A DNA stretch of 64,000 nucleotides from Paenibacillus sp. J5C2022. GTDB taxonomy: Bacteria > Bacillota > Bacilli > Paenibacillales > Paenibacillaceae. Within the stretch, counting starts at the first letter, position 1, and each line of letters begins with the position of its first letter. The notes beneath the pieces are model-generated. The model was given only the letters and a program-made list of their open reading frames with translations, was not told the DNA's origin and did no database searches. Of this stretch, positions 25,988 to 34,847 are shown piece after piece. The position numbers and the translations under genes are program-made. Location of the stretch: the NCBI RefSeq assembly GCF_025567625.1, contig NZ_JAOQJC010000015.1:62001-126000 (forward strand), written 5' to 3'.

Positions 25988-26167
25988 ATGGCAAAAAACA
26001 AAAACAACAAAGCGGCAGCGCAGCAAAATAACCAGTATAACGCTGAATTCGCGGAAGAGTTCAATCAAAACGCCGCTAACAATCAAGCAAACGCGGCAAA
26101 CGCGGCAAACGCGGCTAACCAAGCGAATGCAATGCAAAAAAATCAAAATCAACAAAATCAACAATAA
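25988..26167 (+). CDS. Gamma-type small acid-soluble spore protein
   Basis: 59 residues from ATG 25988, after GGGGAGGTGATAGCA. It is rich in Asn, Gln and Ala, with no Cys or Trp. QYNAEFAEEFNQ resembles the QFGTEFASETN repeat unit of SspE-type gamma-SASPs, including the region cut by the germination protease; only one copy is present here, against two in Bacillus subtilis SspE. The middle has a short AAN/ANA repeat coded by near-identical DNA triplets. A sigma-G promoter and a strong terminator frame it as a single forespore gene. Gamma-SASPs are amino-acid stores in spores and do not bind DNA. Confidence 0.85.
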   Translation: MAKNKNNKAAAQQNNQYNAEFAEEFNQNAANNQANAANAANAANQANAMQKNQNQQNQQ

Positions 26168-26204
26168 CACAGCTGTCTGAATTGTCCATAATGAAGAGAT
26201 AATC

Positions 26205-26252
26205 AAAAAGAGAAACCATCGAGGGCCATCCCTTATGGTTTCTCTTTTTTTT
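26205..26252 (+). terminator. Terminator of the gamma-SASP gene
   Basis: AAAAAGAGAAACCAT (26205-26219) pairs with ATGGTTTCTCTTTTT (26235-26249), T run continuing. Confidence 0.93.
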
Positions 26253-26300
26253 CCAGCAGCATCCGTCTGCAGACCGAGTCAGATTTCAATCGGCCGTCCC

Positions 26301-26329
26301 TTTATTACCTATGCGGGATTAGCTATACT
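26301..26329 (+). promoter_or_regulatory. Probable promoter of the LiaFSR-like operon
   Basis: TTTATT (26301-26306), 17-base spacer, TATACT (26324-26329), 40 bases before the liaF-like start. The -35 is weak. Confidence 0.45.
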
Positions 26330-26369
26330 GAGTTTAAACTAATTGCAGTTGCACAAGGAGCTGTTTGAA

Positions 26370-27404
26370 ATGAAGGGGAATTTTTCGAGCCGGTTGTTCA
26401 CGGGATTGATCATTATTACCGTCGGCATCGTGTTCTTGCTGCGGGAGCTCGGTATGATCGATATCAGTATCGGATCGCTGTTCGCTACCTACTGGCCCTG
26501 TATTCTGATCGCATTAGGCCTGCAGCAATTGCTGTCGGGGCGCTCGTCGGGCGATTCGGGCGGCTGGTGGGGAGGCGTCATGATATTCATCGGCGTCGTC
26601 TTCCTTGGCAACAATCTGGATTGGCCATGGTCGATTGGCGATCTGATTCCATACCTCATTCCGGTCGCGATCATTATCGTCGGCATGAGAATTATATTGC
26701 GTCCCGGAAGCAAGCGCCAGTCGCCGCCGGAGCACGAATGGAAGTCCTATCGCAATCCTTATGAGGGGCGTGACAATGTACCTCCTGCTCCGCCGCTCCA
26801 TCCAGACCCCACCGGTGTAACGGGCGACTTGGGTGAGGAGAATAAGGCTGGTGCCAACCATAGCGGCGGGGAGAAGCCCCGGCAGAATTATCATGAGTTC
26901 GAGGGCCATTATGAGAAGGATCGTCGCAGGAAGAGAAGGAAACGCAAGTCACAAGATTACGATGACGAATACGACTATGACGATGATGACGATTATGTGG
27001 AATGGTGGGGCGGAGACGATAGCAAGGTACAGAATCGGTCGGGCTTCATCGGAGATATTCATATGGGACATGACCATTGGGAGCTTAAGCCGCTGAACAT
27101 CTCTCACTTTATCGGGGATACGGTGCTTGACTTGACCAGAGCGCAAATTCCTTACGGCGAGACGAAGGTGACGATTTCTTCCTTTATCGGCGATGTGAAG
27201 GTATACTTGCCGAACGATTATGAGGTCGGCATTCAGGTAGTGTCCAATGCGTTCCTTGGCGATGTGAAGGTGTTAGGCAGAAGGGAAGGCGGCATATTTA
27301 CGAGCACCAATATCAAGTCGCCGCGCTACGAAGAGGCACCGAAGAAAATCAAGCTCGTCGTCAGCACTTTCCTGGGCGATTCGCGCGTCACGAAGGTAGG
27401 GTGA
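26370..27404 (+). CDS. LiaF-like membrane inhibitor protein
   Basis: 344 residues from ATG 26370, nine bases after AAGGAG. The N-terminus has four short hydrophobic segments (about 6-120), beginning FTGLIIITVGIVFLLRELGM. The C-terminal 110 residues form the LiaF/'cell-wall-active antibiotics response' beta-helix-like domain with repeated FIGD/FLGD steps (FIGDIHMG, FIGDTVLD, FIGDVKVY, FLGDVKVL, FLGDSRVT). Between them lies a charged linker with a basic run (RRKRRKRK) and then an Asp/Tyr-rich run (about 120-225). In Bacillus LiaF keeps the LiaS kinase off until the envelope is stressed. The liaS- and liaR-like genes follow at once, supporting the same role. Confidence 0.87.
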   Translation: MKGNFSSRLFTGLIIITVGIVFLLRELGMIDISIGSLFATYWPCILIALGLQQLLSGRSSGDSGGWWGGVMIFIGVVFLGNNLDWPWSIGDLIPYLIPVAIIIVGMRIILRPGSKRQSPPEHEWKSYRNPYEGRDNVPPAPPLHPDPTGVTGDLGEENKAGANHSGGEKPRQNYHEFEGHYEKDRRRKRRKRKSQDYDDEYDYDDDDDYVEWWGGDDSKVQNRSGFIGDIHMGHDHWELKPLNISHFIGDTVLDLTRAQIPYGETKVTISSFIGDVKVYLPNDYEVGIQVVSNAFLGDVKVLGRREGGIFTSTNIKSPRYEEAPKKIKLVVSTFLGDSRVTKVG

Positions 27405-27411
27405 CGGGCTT

Positions 27412-28446
27412 ATGATGGTTCGATTTCTGCGAAGCGGCAAGTGGGAGCTGATCGGCATCTTCGTGCTTGCCTCCTTCGTGTCGCTCTTGCTGACCTTCGT
27501 GCTGTGGAAGATGATGGACCCGCAGTCCTCATTGCTGGAGCTGAAGCTGTGGTCGGCGGTCGTCATCGTGGTCGTCAGCGGAGCGTTCGGCTATTGGGCG
27601 GCACAGCGCTTCGATCAGCGGGTGGATACGCTGCACTTGTCCTTGAAGCAGGCGGTGAACGGCAACTATCAGGTACGCATCACGGAGAAAGGCCATAATT
27701 CCTTCGTTCCGGTATACCAGGAATTCAATGAGCTGGCGAAGGGCATGGAGGCGAAGATGAAGCTGCTGCAGCGGCTGGGAGAAGAGAAGATTATGCAGGA
27801 GGCGGCGTCCAATGAAGCTGCCGTTCTCGAAGAACGGAAACGGTTGGCGCGCGATCTTCACGATACGGTGAGTCAGCAATTGTTCGCGATTCATATGTGC
27901 GCATCTTCGCTTCCCAAGCTGCAGGAGCTTGATGAAGAGCGGGCTGCTTCGGTAATGAAGCAGCTTATCGACATGTCGAATACGGCCCAGAAGCAGATGC
28001 GCAACTTTATCGCGCAGCTGCGTCCGATGGAGCTGGAAGGAAAGTCGCTCAAGGAAGCGCTGGACAAGTGGTTCCCGGACTACTGCCAGCAGAACGGGCT
28101 GCAGGGCAGACTGGATTGGCGGCTGGTGGAGCCGCTGAGCGAAGCGAAAGAGCATCAGCTGTTCCTCATCACGCAGGAAGCGATGGCCAATGTCGTGAAG
28201 CATGCCAAGGCAGAGGGCTGCACACTTACGCTGGCGGAGACGGAACGGCAGGTTGTCATGACGCTGGTAGACGATGGAGCGGGCTTCAAGGCGGATGCGG
28301 TCGGACGCGGGTCATATGGCTTGTCCACGATGCAAGAGCGTGCGCAGAAGCTTGGGGGAACCGCTGAAATTGTGAGTAAGCTGGGGAGCGGGACGAGAGT
28401 AAAGGTCAACATACCGAAAATATACCGGGGAGAGCAAATATCATGA
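27412..28446 (+). CDS. LiaS-like sensor histidine kinase
   Basis: 344 residues. Two membrane helices (about 11-31 and 46-64) flank a very short outside loop, as in intramembrane-sensing kinases. A HAMP-like linker follows, then the HisKA_3 dimerisation motif with His150 (RKRLARDLHDTVSQQLFAIH) and an HATPase domain (ITQEAMANVVKHAKA; DDGAGFKAD; GYGLSTMQERA-like at about 300). Such kinases pair with NarL-type regulators; the next gene is one and overlaps by ATGA. Expected signal is cell-envelope stress relayed through the LiaF-like protein. Confidence 0.9.
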   Translation: MMVRFLRSGKWELIGIFVLASFVSLLLTFVLWKMMDPQSSLLELKLWSAVVIVVVSGAFGYWAAQRFDQRVDTLHLSLKQAVNGNYQVRITEKGHNSFVPVYQEFNELAKGMEAKMKLLQRLGEEKIMQEAASNEAAVLEERKRLARDLHDTVSQQLFAIHMCASSLPKLQELDEERAASVMKQLIDMSNTAQKQMRNFIAQLRPMELEGKSLKEALDKWFPDYCQQNGLQGRLDWRLVEPLSEAKEHQLFLITQEAMANVVKHAKAEGCTLTLAETERQVVMTLVDDGAGFKADAVGRGSYGLSTMQERAQKLGGTAEIVSKLGSGTRVKVNIPKIYRGEQIS

Positions 28447-29108
28447 GTATGGCAGACTTGACGAGAGTGATGATTGTAGACGACCACGATATGGTACGCA
28501 TCGGCCTGCGCACTTATTTGATGCTGGAGCCGAAGATTGAGATTATAGCCGAAGCCGCCAATGGGGAAGAACTGCTGGCTTGGCTCGGCGGCAGGGACAA
28601 GGAGGAGCATCCGCACGTCATCTTGATGGATCTGTTGATGCCTGTGAAGGACGGCATTACGTCAACAAAGGAAGTGGCGGAGCTGTATCCTGACATTAAA
28701 GTCGTTATGCTCACCAGCTTTCTGGAGGATGAGAAGGTGTATGCGGCGATTGAAGCGGGAGCGGTGAGTTATGTGCTGAAGACGGTATCCGCCGACGAAC
28801 TCATCTATGCGATACAAGGCGCCGTGAAAGGGATGCCGGTCATGACGGCTGACGTCTCGCAGGCGTTGACAAGAGGGCTGCGGCAGCGCAATGCGCAGAC
28901 CGGCGACGAAGATCTGACAGAGCGGGAGAAGGAAGTGCTACTGCTTATTGCCGATGGCTTGTCCAACAAGGAAATTGCGGAGCAATTGCATATCAGCATC
29001 AAGACGGTCAAAACGCATGTCAGCAATCTGCTGATGAAGTGCGAGCTGGAGGATCGTACCCAGCTTGCCGTGCTGGCGCACCGGAAAGGGTGGGCCAACC
29101 GGTCATAA
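28443..29108 (+). CDS. LiaR-like response regulator (NarL/FixJ family)
   Basis: 221 residues. Receiver domain with Asp63 as phosphoacceptor (VILMDLLMPVKDG), DD at 13-14, the conserved Thr/Ser (MLTSF) and Lys. The C-terminal LuxR-type HTH reads LTEREKEVLLLIADGLSNKEIAEQLHISIKTVKTHVSNLL over about residues 158-197. Its ATG overlaps the kinase stop (ATGA), so the pair is translationally coupled. No liaIH-like target genes are adjacent; they would have to be elsewhere. A YugN-like gene follows after 69 bases and could belong to the same transcript up to the terminator at 29618. Confidence 0.92.
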   Translation: MSMADLTRVMIVDDHDMVRIGLRTYLMLEPKIEIIAEAANGEELLAWLGGRDKEEHPHVILMDLLMPVKDGITSTKEVAELYPDIKVVMLTSFLEDEKVYAAIEAGAVSYVLKTVSADELIYAIQGAVKGMPVMTADVSQALTRGLRQRNAQTGDEDLTEREKEVLLLIADGLSNKEIAEQLHISIKTVKTHVSNLLMKCELEDRTQLAVLAHRKGWANRS

Positions 29109-29177
29109 GTTGGAGTCGCGATGGACACACTATCTGCCAAGAGCAACGCGTTCATTGCGAATGGAGGAGAGCTAGCT

Positions 29178-29591
29178 GTGATACCATTATCCTCGGTATT
29201 GGAGGGGCAAGAGCACAAGCTGACAGAGCTGCAGGTGAAGCTGGAGAAAGAGCGGTTTTCGCTTGGCGGCAATTGGGACTACGACAACGGTAGTTTTGAC
29301 CGGGCGTTGGATGAGGAGAATAAAGTGTGGCTGCGCATCCCGTTCCAGGTAACGGACGGCAGTGCGGACAGCGAGCTGTCGGAGAACAACGCCAGAGTCG
29401 TTATCGGCTCACCATACATTTTGAAGCACGTCTACAATGAAGGCAACGATCCGGAAGCCTCCGCAAGAGTCGTCGGCGCCATGTTCGACCAATTCCAGTC
29501 TCCGACCGATCCCGACGCTGACGTGGAGCCGCATTGGATCGAGCGCGGACGTGAAGTGCTGCAAGCGATCGAGCCTGTCATATCCCGATAA
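29178..29591 (+). CDS. YugN-like family protein
   Basis: 137 residues from GTG 29178 (VIPLSSVLEG), which has a strong GGAGGAGA (29163-29170) seven bases ahead; a longer frame from ATG 29121 lacks such a site. The pattern LGGNWDYDNGSFDRALDEEN...YLRIPF-type strands, GSPYILKHVYNEG and the C-terminal WIERGREVLQAIE fits YugN-like proteins of Bacillales, small cytoplasmic proteins of unknown function. No catalytic motif is seen. It may be read through from the LiaFSR-like operon. Confidence 0.75.
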   Translation: MIPLSSVLEGQEHKLTELQVKLEKERFSLGGNWDYDNGSFDRALDEENKVWLRIPFQVTDGSADSELSENNARVVIGSPYILKHVYNEGNDPEASARVVGAMFDQFQSPTDPDADVEPHWIERGREVLQAIEPVISR

Positions 29592-29617
29592 CGTGCCCCA
29601 CAGACAAGAGCAGGTCA

Positions 29618-29647
29618 GAGCCGCAAGCAAGCCGCGCGGCTCTTTTT
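29618..29647 (+). terminator. Terminator after the YugN-like gene
   Basis: GAGCCGC (29618-29624) pairs with GCGGCTC (29636-29642), then TTTTT. Confidence 0.88.
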
Positions 29648-29675
29648 CATGGCCGAATGCCTAAAAGTTATGTAG

Positions 29676-29704
29676 TTTTCAGTTCATTTTAAGTTTGTTT
29701 TAAG
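29676..29704 (+). promoter_or_regulatory. Three TTTTMAG direct repeats at 11-bp spacing upstream of htrA
   Basis: TTTTCAG (29676-29682), TTTTAAG (29687-29693) and TTTTAAG (29698-29704). Heptamers one helical turn apart are the normal binding layout of OmpR/PhoB-type regulators. A -10-like TATAGC at 29726-29731 follows with no good -35, as expected for an activated promoter. An OmpR-type pair is encoded just downstream of htrA (31564-33777). Confidence 0.6.
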
Positions 29705-29791
29705 GTAGATTGTGCAAGATAGAACTATAGCAAATCACACACGATTACTTAAAGAGATTATTCTATCTTTCATGATTGGGGGAAATCAAAT

Positions 29792-31441
29792 ATGAACGAT
29801 CAAAACAACAACAACAAACCATATGACGACTTCTTCAAGCCAAACAACGAGAATCAATCCGAACGGGAGCGGGAGGAGAATGGCAACGCATCAACGGGCC
29901 AAGACGCAGACAGCAAGCCGTCTTATTATTACTCCTACGGTCCGATGTCGGGAGAGCAGTCTTCACCTCAGCCTTATCCGCATGCTCAAGCGAGGCCGCC
30001 GTATGCGCATCGGCAGCAGCAGGAGCAACCGCAGCAGGCGACGTATGAACAGTCCGCACAGTCTGCCGAACAGCCGCATGCGCAGCAGCACGAGACATCG
30101 CCATACATGCACCAGGGAGAGCAGCAGCGTCAGCTCAGACCGTTCCAGCCCGGCGGCGCTTCAGGCAAGAGCGGCTGGCAAGCGAAGAAGGAGAAGCCCA
30201 GATCTTCGTTCAAATCCATGTTCCTGTCCTTCCTGGCCGGCGTGCTGGTCGTCGGTGGCCTGATGTATACGGCGGATGTGCAGAACTGGTTCAGTCCGGA
30301 TGCTTCAACCTTGGAGACGCAAGGCTCGGGTTCCGGATCGGGCACGGAAGCTCCTCCGTCGTCCAATGGAGGCACGACGACAGCGGTAGCCGGCATGCAG
30401 GACCGTCCGGACAATATCTCGGAGCTGTTCGAGTCGGCTAGCCCGGCAGTGGTGAAGGTTGAGACGTATACGAAGATGCAGAATAGAAGCAACAGCGGAA
30501 GCCTGTTCGACGATCCATTCTTCCGTCAGTTCTTCGGAGACGGCGGCTCGCAGCAGGAGCAGCAGCAGCCTGAGAGCAATAACGGACAGATGGTGCAGAC
30601 CGGCATCGGTACGGGATTCTTCTTCGATGAGCAAGGCTACATCCTGACCAACCAGCATGTGGTCGGCACAGCTGACCAGATCAAAGTGACGGTGCAAGGC
30701 TACGACGAGCCGTTCATTGCTGAACCGCTGGGCTCCAGCTATGAGCTTGATCTTGCCGTTCTCAAGATAAAAGGTGACAAGCAATTCCCGACCTTGCCGC
30801 TTGGCGACTCCGATCATAGCAATATCGGCGATTGGGTCGTTGCGATCGGCAATCCGCACGGCTTCGATCATACGATTACCGTCGGCGTGCTGAGTGCGAA
30901 GGAGCGGCCGATCGATATTCCGGATCAGCAGGGCGACCGTCACTACAAGCATCTGCTGCAGACGGACGCATCCATCAATCCGGGCAACTCCGGCGGACCG
31001 CTGCTGAACATGAACGGAGAGGTTATCGGCATTAATACGGCGGTAAGCGCCCAGGCGCAAGGAATTGGCTTCGCGATACCGACAAGCACTGTGCAAGCGG
31101 TACTGGAGGATTTGAAGAGCAACAAGGAGCCTGCGGTGCCGTTCATCGGAGCCGATCTTGCGCAAGTTACCGAGGAGATCGCCAAGCAGCTTGAGCTGGA
31201 CAAAGCGGAGGGCTCTCTCGTAGTAGGCGTATACTTCAAGACGCCGGCTTATCATGCAGGACTGAAGCAATACGACGTTATTGTCGGCATTAACGGCGAA
31301 AGCTTCTCCAAGCGGGATGATCTCATCGATGCCATTCAGACGAAAGATGTGGGCGAGACAATCACGTTGAACATTTTGCGCCAAGGCGAGAAGTTGGATA
31401 TTCAACTGGAGGTTGGCGACAAGAAAGAATTCGGACAGTAA
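29792..31441 (+). CDS. HtrA/DegP-like membrane-anchored serine protease (S1C) with PDZ domain
   Basis: 549 residues. The first 138 residues are a Gln/Asn/Pro-rich cytoplasmic tail. One membrane helix (about 141-160) follows, then a Gly/Ser/Thr linker, a trypsin-like domain (about 205-430) and a PDZ domain (about 440-545). The catalytic triad is visible as His289 (NQHVVGTA), Asp320 (LDLAVLKI) and Ser400 (GNSGGPLL). It acts outside the membrane on misfolded exported proteins, like HtrA/HtrB/YyxA of Bacillus. The promoter region holds three 11-bp-spaced heptamers suited to an OmpR-type activator; the two-component genes directly downstream are candidates, comparable to CssRS control of htrA. It has its own terminator. 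Confidence 0.93.
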   Translation: MNDQNNNNKPYDDFFKPNNENQSEREREENGNASTGQDADSKPSYYYSYGPMSGEQSSPQPYPHAQARPPYAHRQQQEQPQQATYEQSAQSAEQPHAQQHETSPYMHQGEQQRQLRPFQPGGASGKSGWQAKKEKPRSSFKSMFLSFLAGVLVVGGLMYTADVQNWFSPDASTLETQGSGSGSGTEAPPSSNGGTTTAVAGMQDRPDNISELFESASPAVVKVETYTKMQNRSNSGSLFDDPFFRQFFGDGGSQQEQQQPESNNGQMVQTGIGTGFFFDEQGYILTNQHVVGTADQIKVTVQGYDEPFIAEPLGSSYELDLAVLKIKGDKQFPTLPLGDSDHSNIGDWVVAIGNPHGFDHTITVGVLSAKERPIDIPDQQGDRHYKHLLQTDASINPGNSGGPLLNMNGEVIGINTAVSAQAQGIGFAIPTSTVQAVLEDLKSNKEPAVPFIGADLAQVTEEIAKQLELDKAEGSLVVGVYFKTPAYHAGLKQYDVIVGINGESFSKRDDLIDAIQTKDVGETITLNILRQGEKLDIQLEVGDKKEFGQ

Positions 31442-31471
31442 TCTTCCGCCTGGCGGGAGAGGAGAGAGAAG

Positions 31472-31499
31472 CGCAGGGGGTGACTCTGCGTTTTTCTTT
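31472..31499 (+). terminator. Terminator of htrA
   Basis: CGCAGGG (31472-31478) pairs with CTCTGCG (31484-31490), followed by TTTTTCTTTT. Confidence 0.75.
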
Positions 31500-31528
31500 T
31501 TGAACGGCTTGCCTATATCCGGTACAAT
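31500..31528 (+). promoter_or_regulatory. Promoter of the OmpR-type two-component operon
   Basis: TTGAAC (31500-31505), 17-base spacer, TACAAT (31523-31528), 35 bases before the regulator start and immediately after the htrA terminator. Confidence 0.65.
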
Positions 31529-31563
31529 AAATGGGTGAATGAAGTCGAAGGAGGGAATCAGCG

Positions 31564-32256
31564 ATGAGATCGCATATCGTTGTCGTCGACGATGACGAGC
31601 GCATTACGTCCATGCTGCGGCGCAGTCTGGCGTTCGAAGGGTATGAGGTGTCGACCGCTTCGAACGGCGCGGAAGGACTGAAGCTGCTGCTGGGCGTAGA
31701 GCCGGACTTGATTATACTGGATGTGATGATGCCGCAGGTGGACGGCTGGGAGGTGTGCCGTCGCATTCGCGAGGCCGGAAGCACGGTGCCGATCCTGATG
31801 CTGACGGCCAAGGATGAGGTAGCGGACCGCGTGAAGGGGCTGGATACGGGGGCGGACGATTATGTCGTCAAGCCGTTCGCGCTGGAAGAGCTGCTGGCCA
31901 GGGCGCGAGCGCTGCTCCGCCGCAAGTCGGACAAGCTTGAGAGCAGCCACAGCAAGCTGCAATTCGAGGACTTGACGCTGGATATGGATGCGAGAGAAGC
32001 GATGCGGGGGGGACGCAGAATCGAGCTGACCTCCAAGGAATACGATCTGCTGCTGCTGTTCATGCAGAATCCGCGCAGGGTGCTGACGCGCGATGCCATT
32101 ATGGAGAAAATATGGGGCTACGACTTCAGCGGCGAATCCAATGTGCTGGAGGTATATATCGCCATGTTGAGGCAGAAGCTGGAGGAGGGCGGATTAAGCC
32201 GCCTTATCTCTACGGTGCGCGGCACCGGTTATGTGCTTCGCGGGGAGGCGGGGTGA
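31564..32256 (+). CDS. OmpR/PhoB family response regulator
   Basis: 230 residues. Receiver domain with acidic DDD at 9-11, phosphoacceptor Asp53 (LIILDVMMPQVDGWE), Thr in MLTAKDE and Lys in YVVKPF. The C-terminal winged helix (about 130-228) includes IELTSKEYDLLLLFMQNP and VLEVYIAMLRQKLEEG...VRGTGYVLR. It is co-transcribed with a sensor kinase seven bases downstream. The gene order protease-regulator-kinase and the OmpR-type repeats before htrA suggest it controls the protease gene; that link is inference. A CssR- or MprA-like function is possible. Confidence 0.92.
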   Translation: MRSHIVVVDDDERITSMLRRSLAFEGYEVSTASNGAEGLKLLLGVEPDLIILDVMMPQVDGWEVCRRIREAGSTVPILMLTAKDEVADRVKGLDTGADDYVVKPFALEELLARARALLRRKSDKLESSHSKLQFEDLTLDMDAREAMRGGRRIELTSKEYDLLLLFMQNPRRVLTRDAIMEKIWGYDFSGESNVLEVYIAMLRQKLEEGGLSRLISTVRGTGYVLRGEAG

Positions 32257-32262
32257 TCGGGC

Positions 32263-33777
32263 ATGTCCATCCGACTAAGACTAACATTATGGTATTCCGG
32301 ACTGTTGGCCGCGACGCTTCTCGCCTTTGGGATTGCCGTGTACGGCTTTATCCATTGGAATACGTATTTCGATTTGAAGGAGCAGATCAAGGCGCAAAGC
32401 GAGAAGCTGGGCATTACGGCGAGCTATAATATTTTCGATATGAGGAACATTGAGCTGGACCTGCGAACCCGGATCGAAAACAAGGATATGTACGTTCAGC
32501 TTGTCAGCTACGAGACGGGTATTGTGAAGGTGTCCAGCAATATGCAGAACAATGTGATTCCATATCCCAAGCGTCCTAACGTAAACACGAACCCTGTCTT
32601 TACTGAAATACCCGTTATGTTCGAAGGATCGAAATACAAGATGATTACGTATCAGACCCCGGTCAAGATTGACAACCGGCTCGTAGGTCTGCTGCAGGTA
32701 GGGGCGATACCCTATAACGAAGAGAAAATACTGAAAGGCTTGCGCAATACGCTAGTGTTCTCATCGCTGCTAGTCATTATCATCGCTTTTACGGTAGGCA
32801 TGCTCATTGCAAGACAGGCGTTGCGACCCATCGGACGCGTCATTCATGCGACGCAGCAGATTGAGAAGGGGACGGATCTAAGCGTGCGCATCCCTTCCGA
32901 GGGACCTCGCGACGAGATCGGCACGCTGGTCAATACGCTCAATTCCATGCTGGGACGTCTGGAGAAAGCCTACAATGAGCTGGATGAAGCTTATACGGCG
33001 CAGCGCCGATTCGTCTCCGACGCTTCTCATGAGCTGCGCACACCGCTTACGACGATTCGCGGCAATATCGATCTGCTGGAGAAGATGTGGGGCCAGGCGG
33101 GCATAAGGAACGGAGAAGGGGCCGAGACACACGGACTGGCGCTTTCGAACGAGTATTTGACCATTTCGAATGAAGCGATGAGCGATATATCCGCAGAGGC
33201 GAAGCGAATGAGCACGCTCGTAGGGGACTTGCTGGCGCTGGCAAGGGCGGATGCGGGGTATGTGATGGAGAAGGAGCAAGTGCTTCTGCTGCCGCTGACG
33301 GAAGAAGTCGTAAGGCGTGCAGGCTTGTTGCCGCGCCATGCGGAGTGGAAGGTCGGCAATCTGTCGCAGCTGGAAGGCGTCCAAGTATATGGCAATCACG
33401 AGTATTTGCAGCAGCTGCTGTTCATATTCATCGAGAACGGATTCAAATATACGCCAAGCGGCTATGTGGAGTTAAGCGCCGTCAAGAAGGATCAGCATAT
33501 CGGCTGGATGATCAAGGATACGGGGATCGGCATGAACAGCGACGAAATTCCCCACATATTCGACCGGTTCTATCGGGCGGATGAATCCCGCGGAGTTACG
33601 TCCGGCACAGGATTGGGCTTGTCCATTGCCAAGTGGATTCTCGACGAGCATGGCGGATCGGTTGAAGTCGTCACCAGAGAGGGCGAGGGCTCTACCTTCA
33701 CCATCTGGCTGCCTATCGACTTTTCGGAGCGGAGCGATTCGTCTATAATAGAAGGAACGAACTCCATCGAGAGCTGA
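32263..33777 (+). CDS. Sensor histidine kinase, HAMP/HisKA/HATPase
   Basis: 504 residues. Membrane helices at about 10-30 and 163-183 enclose an extracellular sensor domain of about 130 residues. A HAMP domain (about 184-237) leads to HisKA with His256 (FVSDASHELRTPLTTIRGN). The HATPase domain has IFIENGFKYTPSG (N box), DTGIGMNSDEIPHIFDRFYR (G1/F) and GTGLGLSIAKWI (G2). The arrangement is that of a classical EnvZ/PhoR-type kinase whose partner is the preceding regulator. Signal unknown; proximity to htrA suggests protein-secretion or envelope stress. Confidence 0.92.
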   Translation: MSIRLRLTLWYSGLLAATLLAFGIAVYGFIHWNTYFDLKEQIKAQSEKLGITASYNIFDMRNIELDLRTRIENKDMYVQLVSYETGIVKVSSNMQNNVIPYPKRPNVNTNPVFTEIPVMFEGSKYKMITYQTPVKIDNRLVGLLQVGAIPYNEEKILKGLRNTLVFSSLLVIIIAFTVGMLIARQALRPIGRVIHATQQIEKGTDLSVRIPSEGPRDEIGTLVNTLNSMLGRLEKAYNELDEAYTAQRRFVSDASHELRTPLTTIRGNIDLLEKMWGQAGIRNGEGAETHGLALSNEYLTISNEAMSDISAEAKRMSTLVGDLLALARADAGYVMEKEQVLLLPLTEEVVRRAGLLPRHAEWKVGNLSQLEGVQVYGNHEYLQQLLFIFIENGFKYTPSGYVELSAVKKDQHIGWMIKDTGIGMNSDEIPHIFDRFYRADESRGVTSGTGLGLSIAKWILDEHGGSVEVVTREGEGSTFTIWLPIDFSERSDSSIIEGTNSIES

Positions 33778-33825
33778 TTTTTGCATGCTCTTGGAGAGAG
33801 GTTCGACAGAAAGCAGGTGCAACGG

Positions 33826-34773
33826 ATGGAAATCGTGAAAATATCGCCGAGGGGCTACTGTTATGGCGTTGTCGATGCGATGGTGCTTGCATTGCAGACG
33901 GCCAAAGATCTGGAGCTGCCAAGGCCCATCTATATTCTTGGCATGATTGTTCATAATGCGCATGTAACGGAAGCGTTCGAGAAGGAAGGCGTCATTACGC
34001 TGGACGGCGCGAACCGGCTGGAAATACTGGAAGGCATTCAAGAAGGGACCGTAATCTTCACCGCGCACGGCGTATCGCCGGAAGTGCGCAGACGCGCCAA
34101 GGAAAAGGGACTTGCTGTCGTAGACGCTACTTGTCCGGACGTGACGAAGACGCATGATCTCATTCGCGAGAAGACGGCGGACGGCTATCACATCATTTAT
34201 ATCGGGAAGAAAGGCCACCCGGAGCCGGAGGGCGCAATCGGGGTAGCTCCCGAATCCGTCCATTTGATCGAGAAGGAAGAAGAGATCGTCGGCCTGCAGG
34301 TACCGGACGGCCCCATTATTATTACGAACCAGACGACGATGTCGCAATGGGATATCCGTCATATTATGGAGAAGCTGAAGGAGAAGTATCCGCACGCCGA
34401 GGTGCATAACGAGATATGCTTGGCGACGCAGGTGCGGCAAGAGGCGGTTGCGGAGCAGGCGGGTACGGCTCAGCTATGTCTCGTCGTCGGCGATCCGCGC
34501 AGCAACAACTCCAATCGACTTGCGCAGGTGTCGGAGCAGATTGCCGGCGTGAAGGCATACCGTATTGCGGACGTGTCCGAGATCAAGCAAGAGTGGCTGG
34601 CGGGTGTCGAGCGAGTAGCGATTACTTCGGGAGCGTCTACGCCGACGGCTCTGACGAAGGAAGTTATTCAATATATCGAGCAGTACGATCACAACGATCC
34701 TGCCACATGGGAGATCAAGCGTACAGTCAATATGGAGAAGCTGCTGCCGAAAGTTCGCGCGAAGGCGAACTGA
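33826..34773 (+). CDS. ispH: 4-hydroxy-3-methylbut-2-enyl diphosphate reductase IspH
   Basis: 315 residues from ATG 33826; the frame extends back to 33781 but the family begins at [14 protein letters not shown]. The three cysteine ligands of the [4Fe-4S] cluster are Cys12 (GYCYG), Cys103 (DATCPDV) and Cys198 (NEICLAT). Other marks: [38 protein letters not shown]. It makes isopentenyl and dimethylallyl diphosphate in the last step of the MEP pathway, in the cytosol. A good terminator follows at 34797. Confidence 0.96.
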   Translation: MEIVKISPRGYCYGVVDAMVLALQTAKDLELPRPIYILGMIVHNAHVTEAFEKEGVITLDGANRLEILEGIQEGTVIFTAHGVSPEVRRRAKEKGLAVVDATCPDVTKTHDLIREKTADGYHIIYIGKKGHPEPEGAIGVAPESVHLIEKEEEIVGLQVPDGPIIITNQTTMSQWDIRHIMEKLKEKYPHAEVHNEICLATQVRQEAVAEQAGTAQLCLVVGDPRSNNSNRLAQVSEQIAGVKAYRIADVSEIKQEWLAGVERVAITSGASTPTALTKEVIQYIEQYDHNDPATWEIKRTVNMEKLLPKVRAKAN

Positions 34774-34796
34774 CGGTTAGCGATGAGCGGTGAACG

Positions 34797-34839
34797 GAGC
34801 GGCGAAGGGAGCGGGAGACGCTTCCTTTCGCCGCTCTTT
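34797..34839 (+). terminator. Terminator of ispH
   Basis: GAGCGGCGAA...GGGAGC pairs with GCTTCC...TTCGCCGCTC over about 15 bp, then TTTG. The T tail is short. It covers the start of an open frame at 34790 and argues against that frame being a gene. Confidence 0.7.
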
Positions 34840-34847
34840 GCGCGCCA

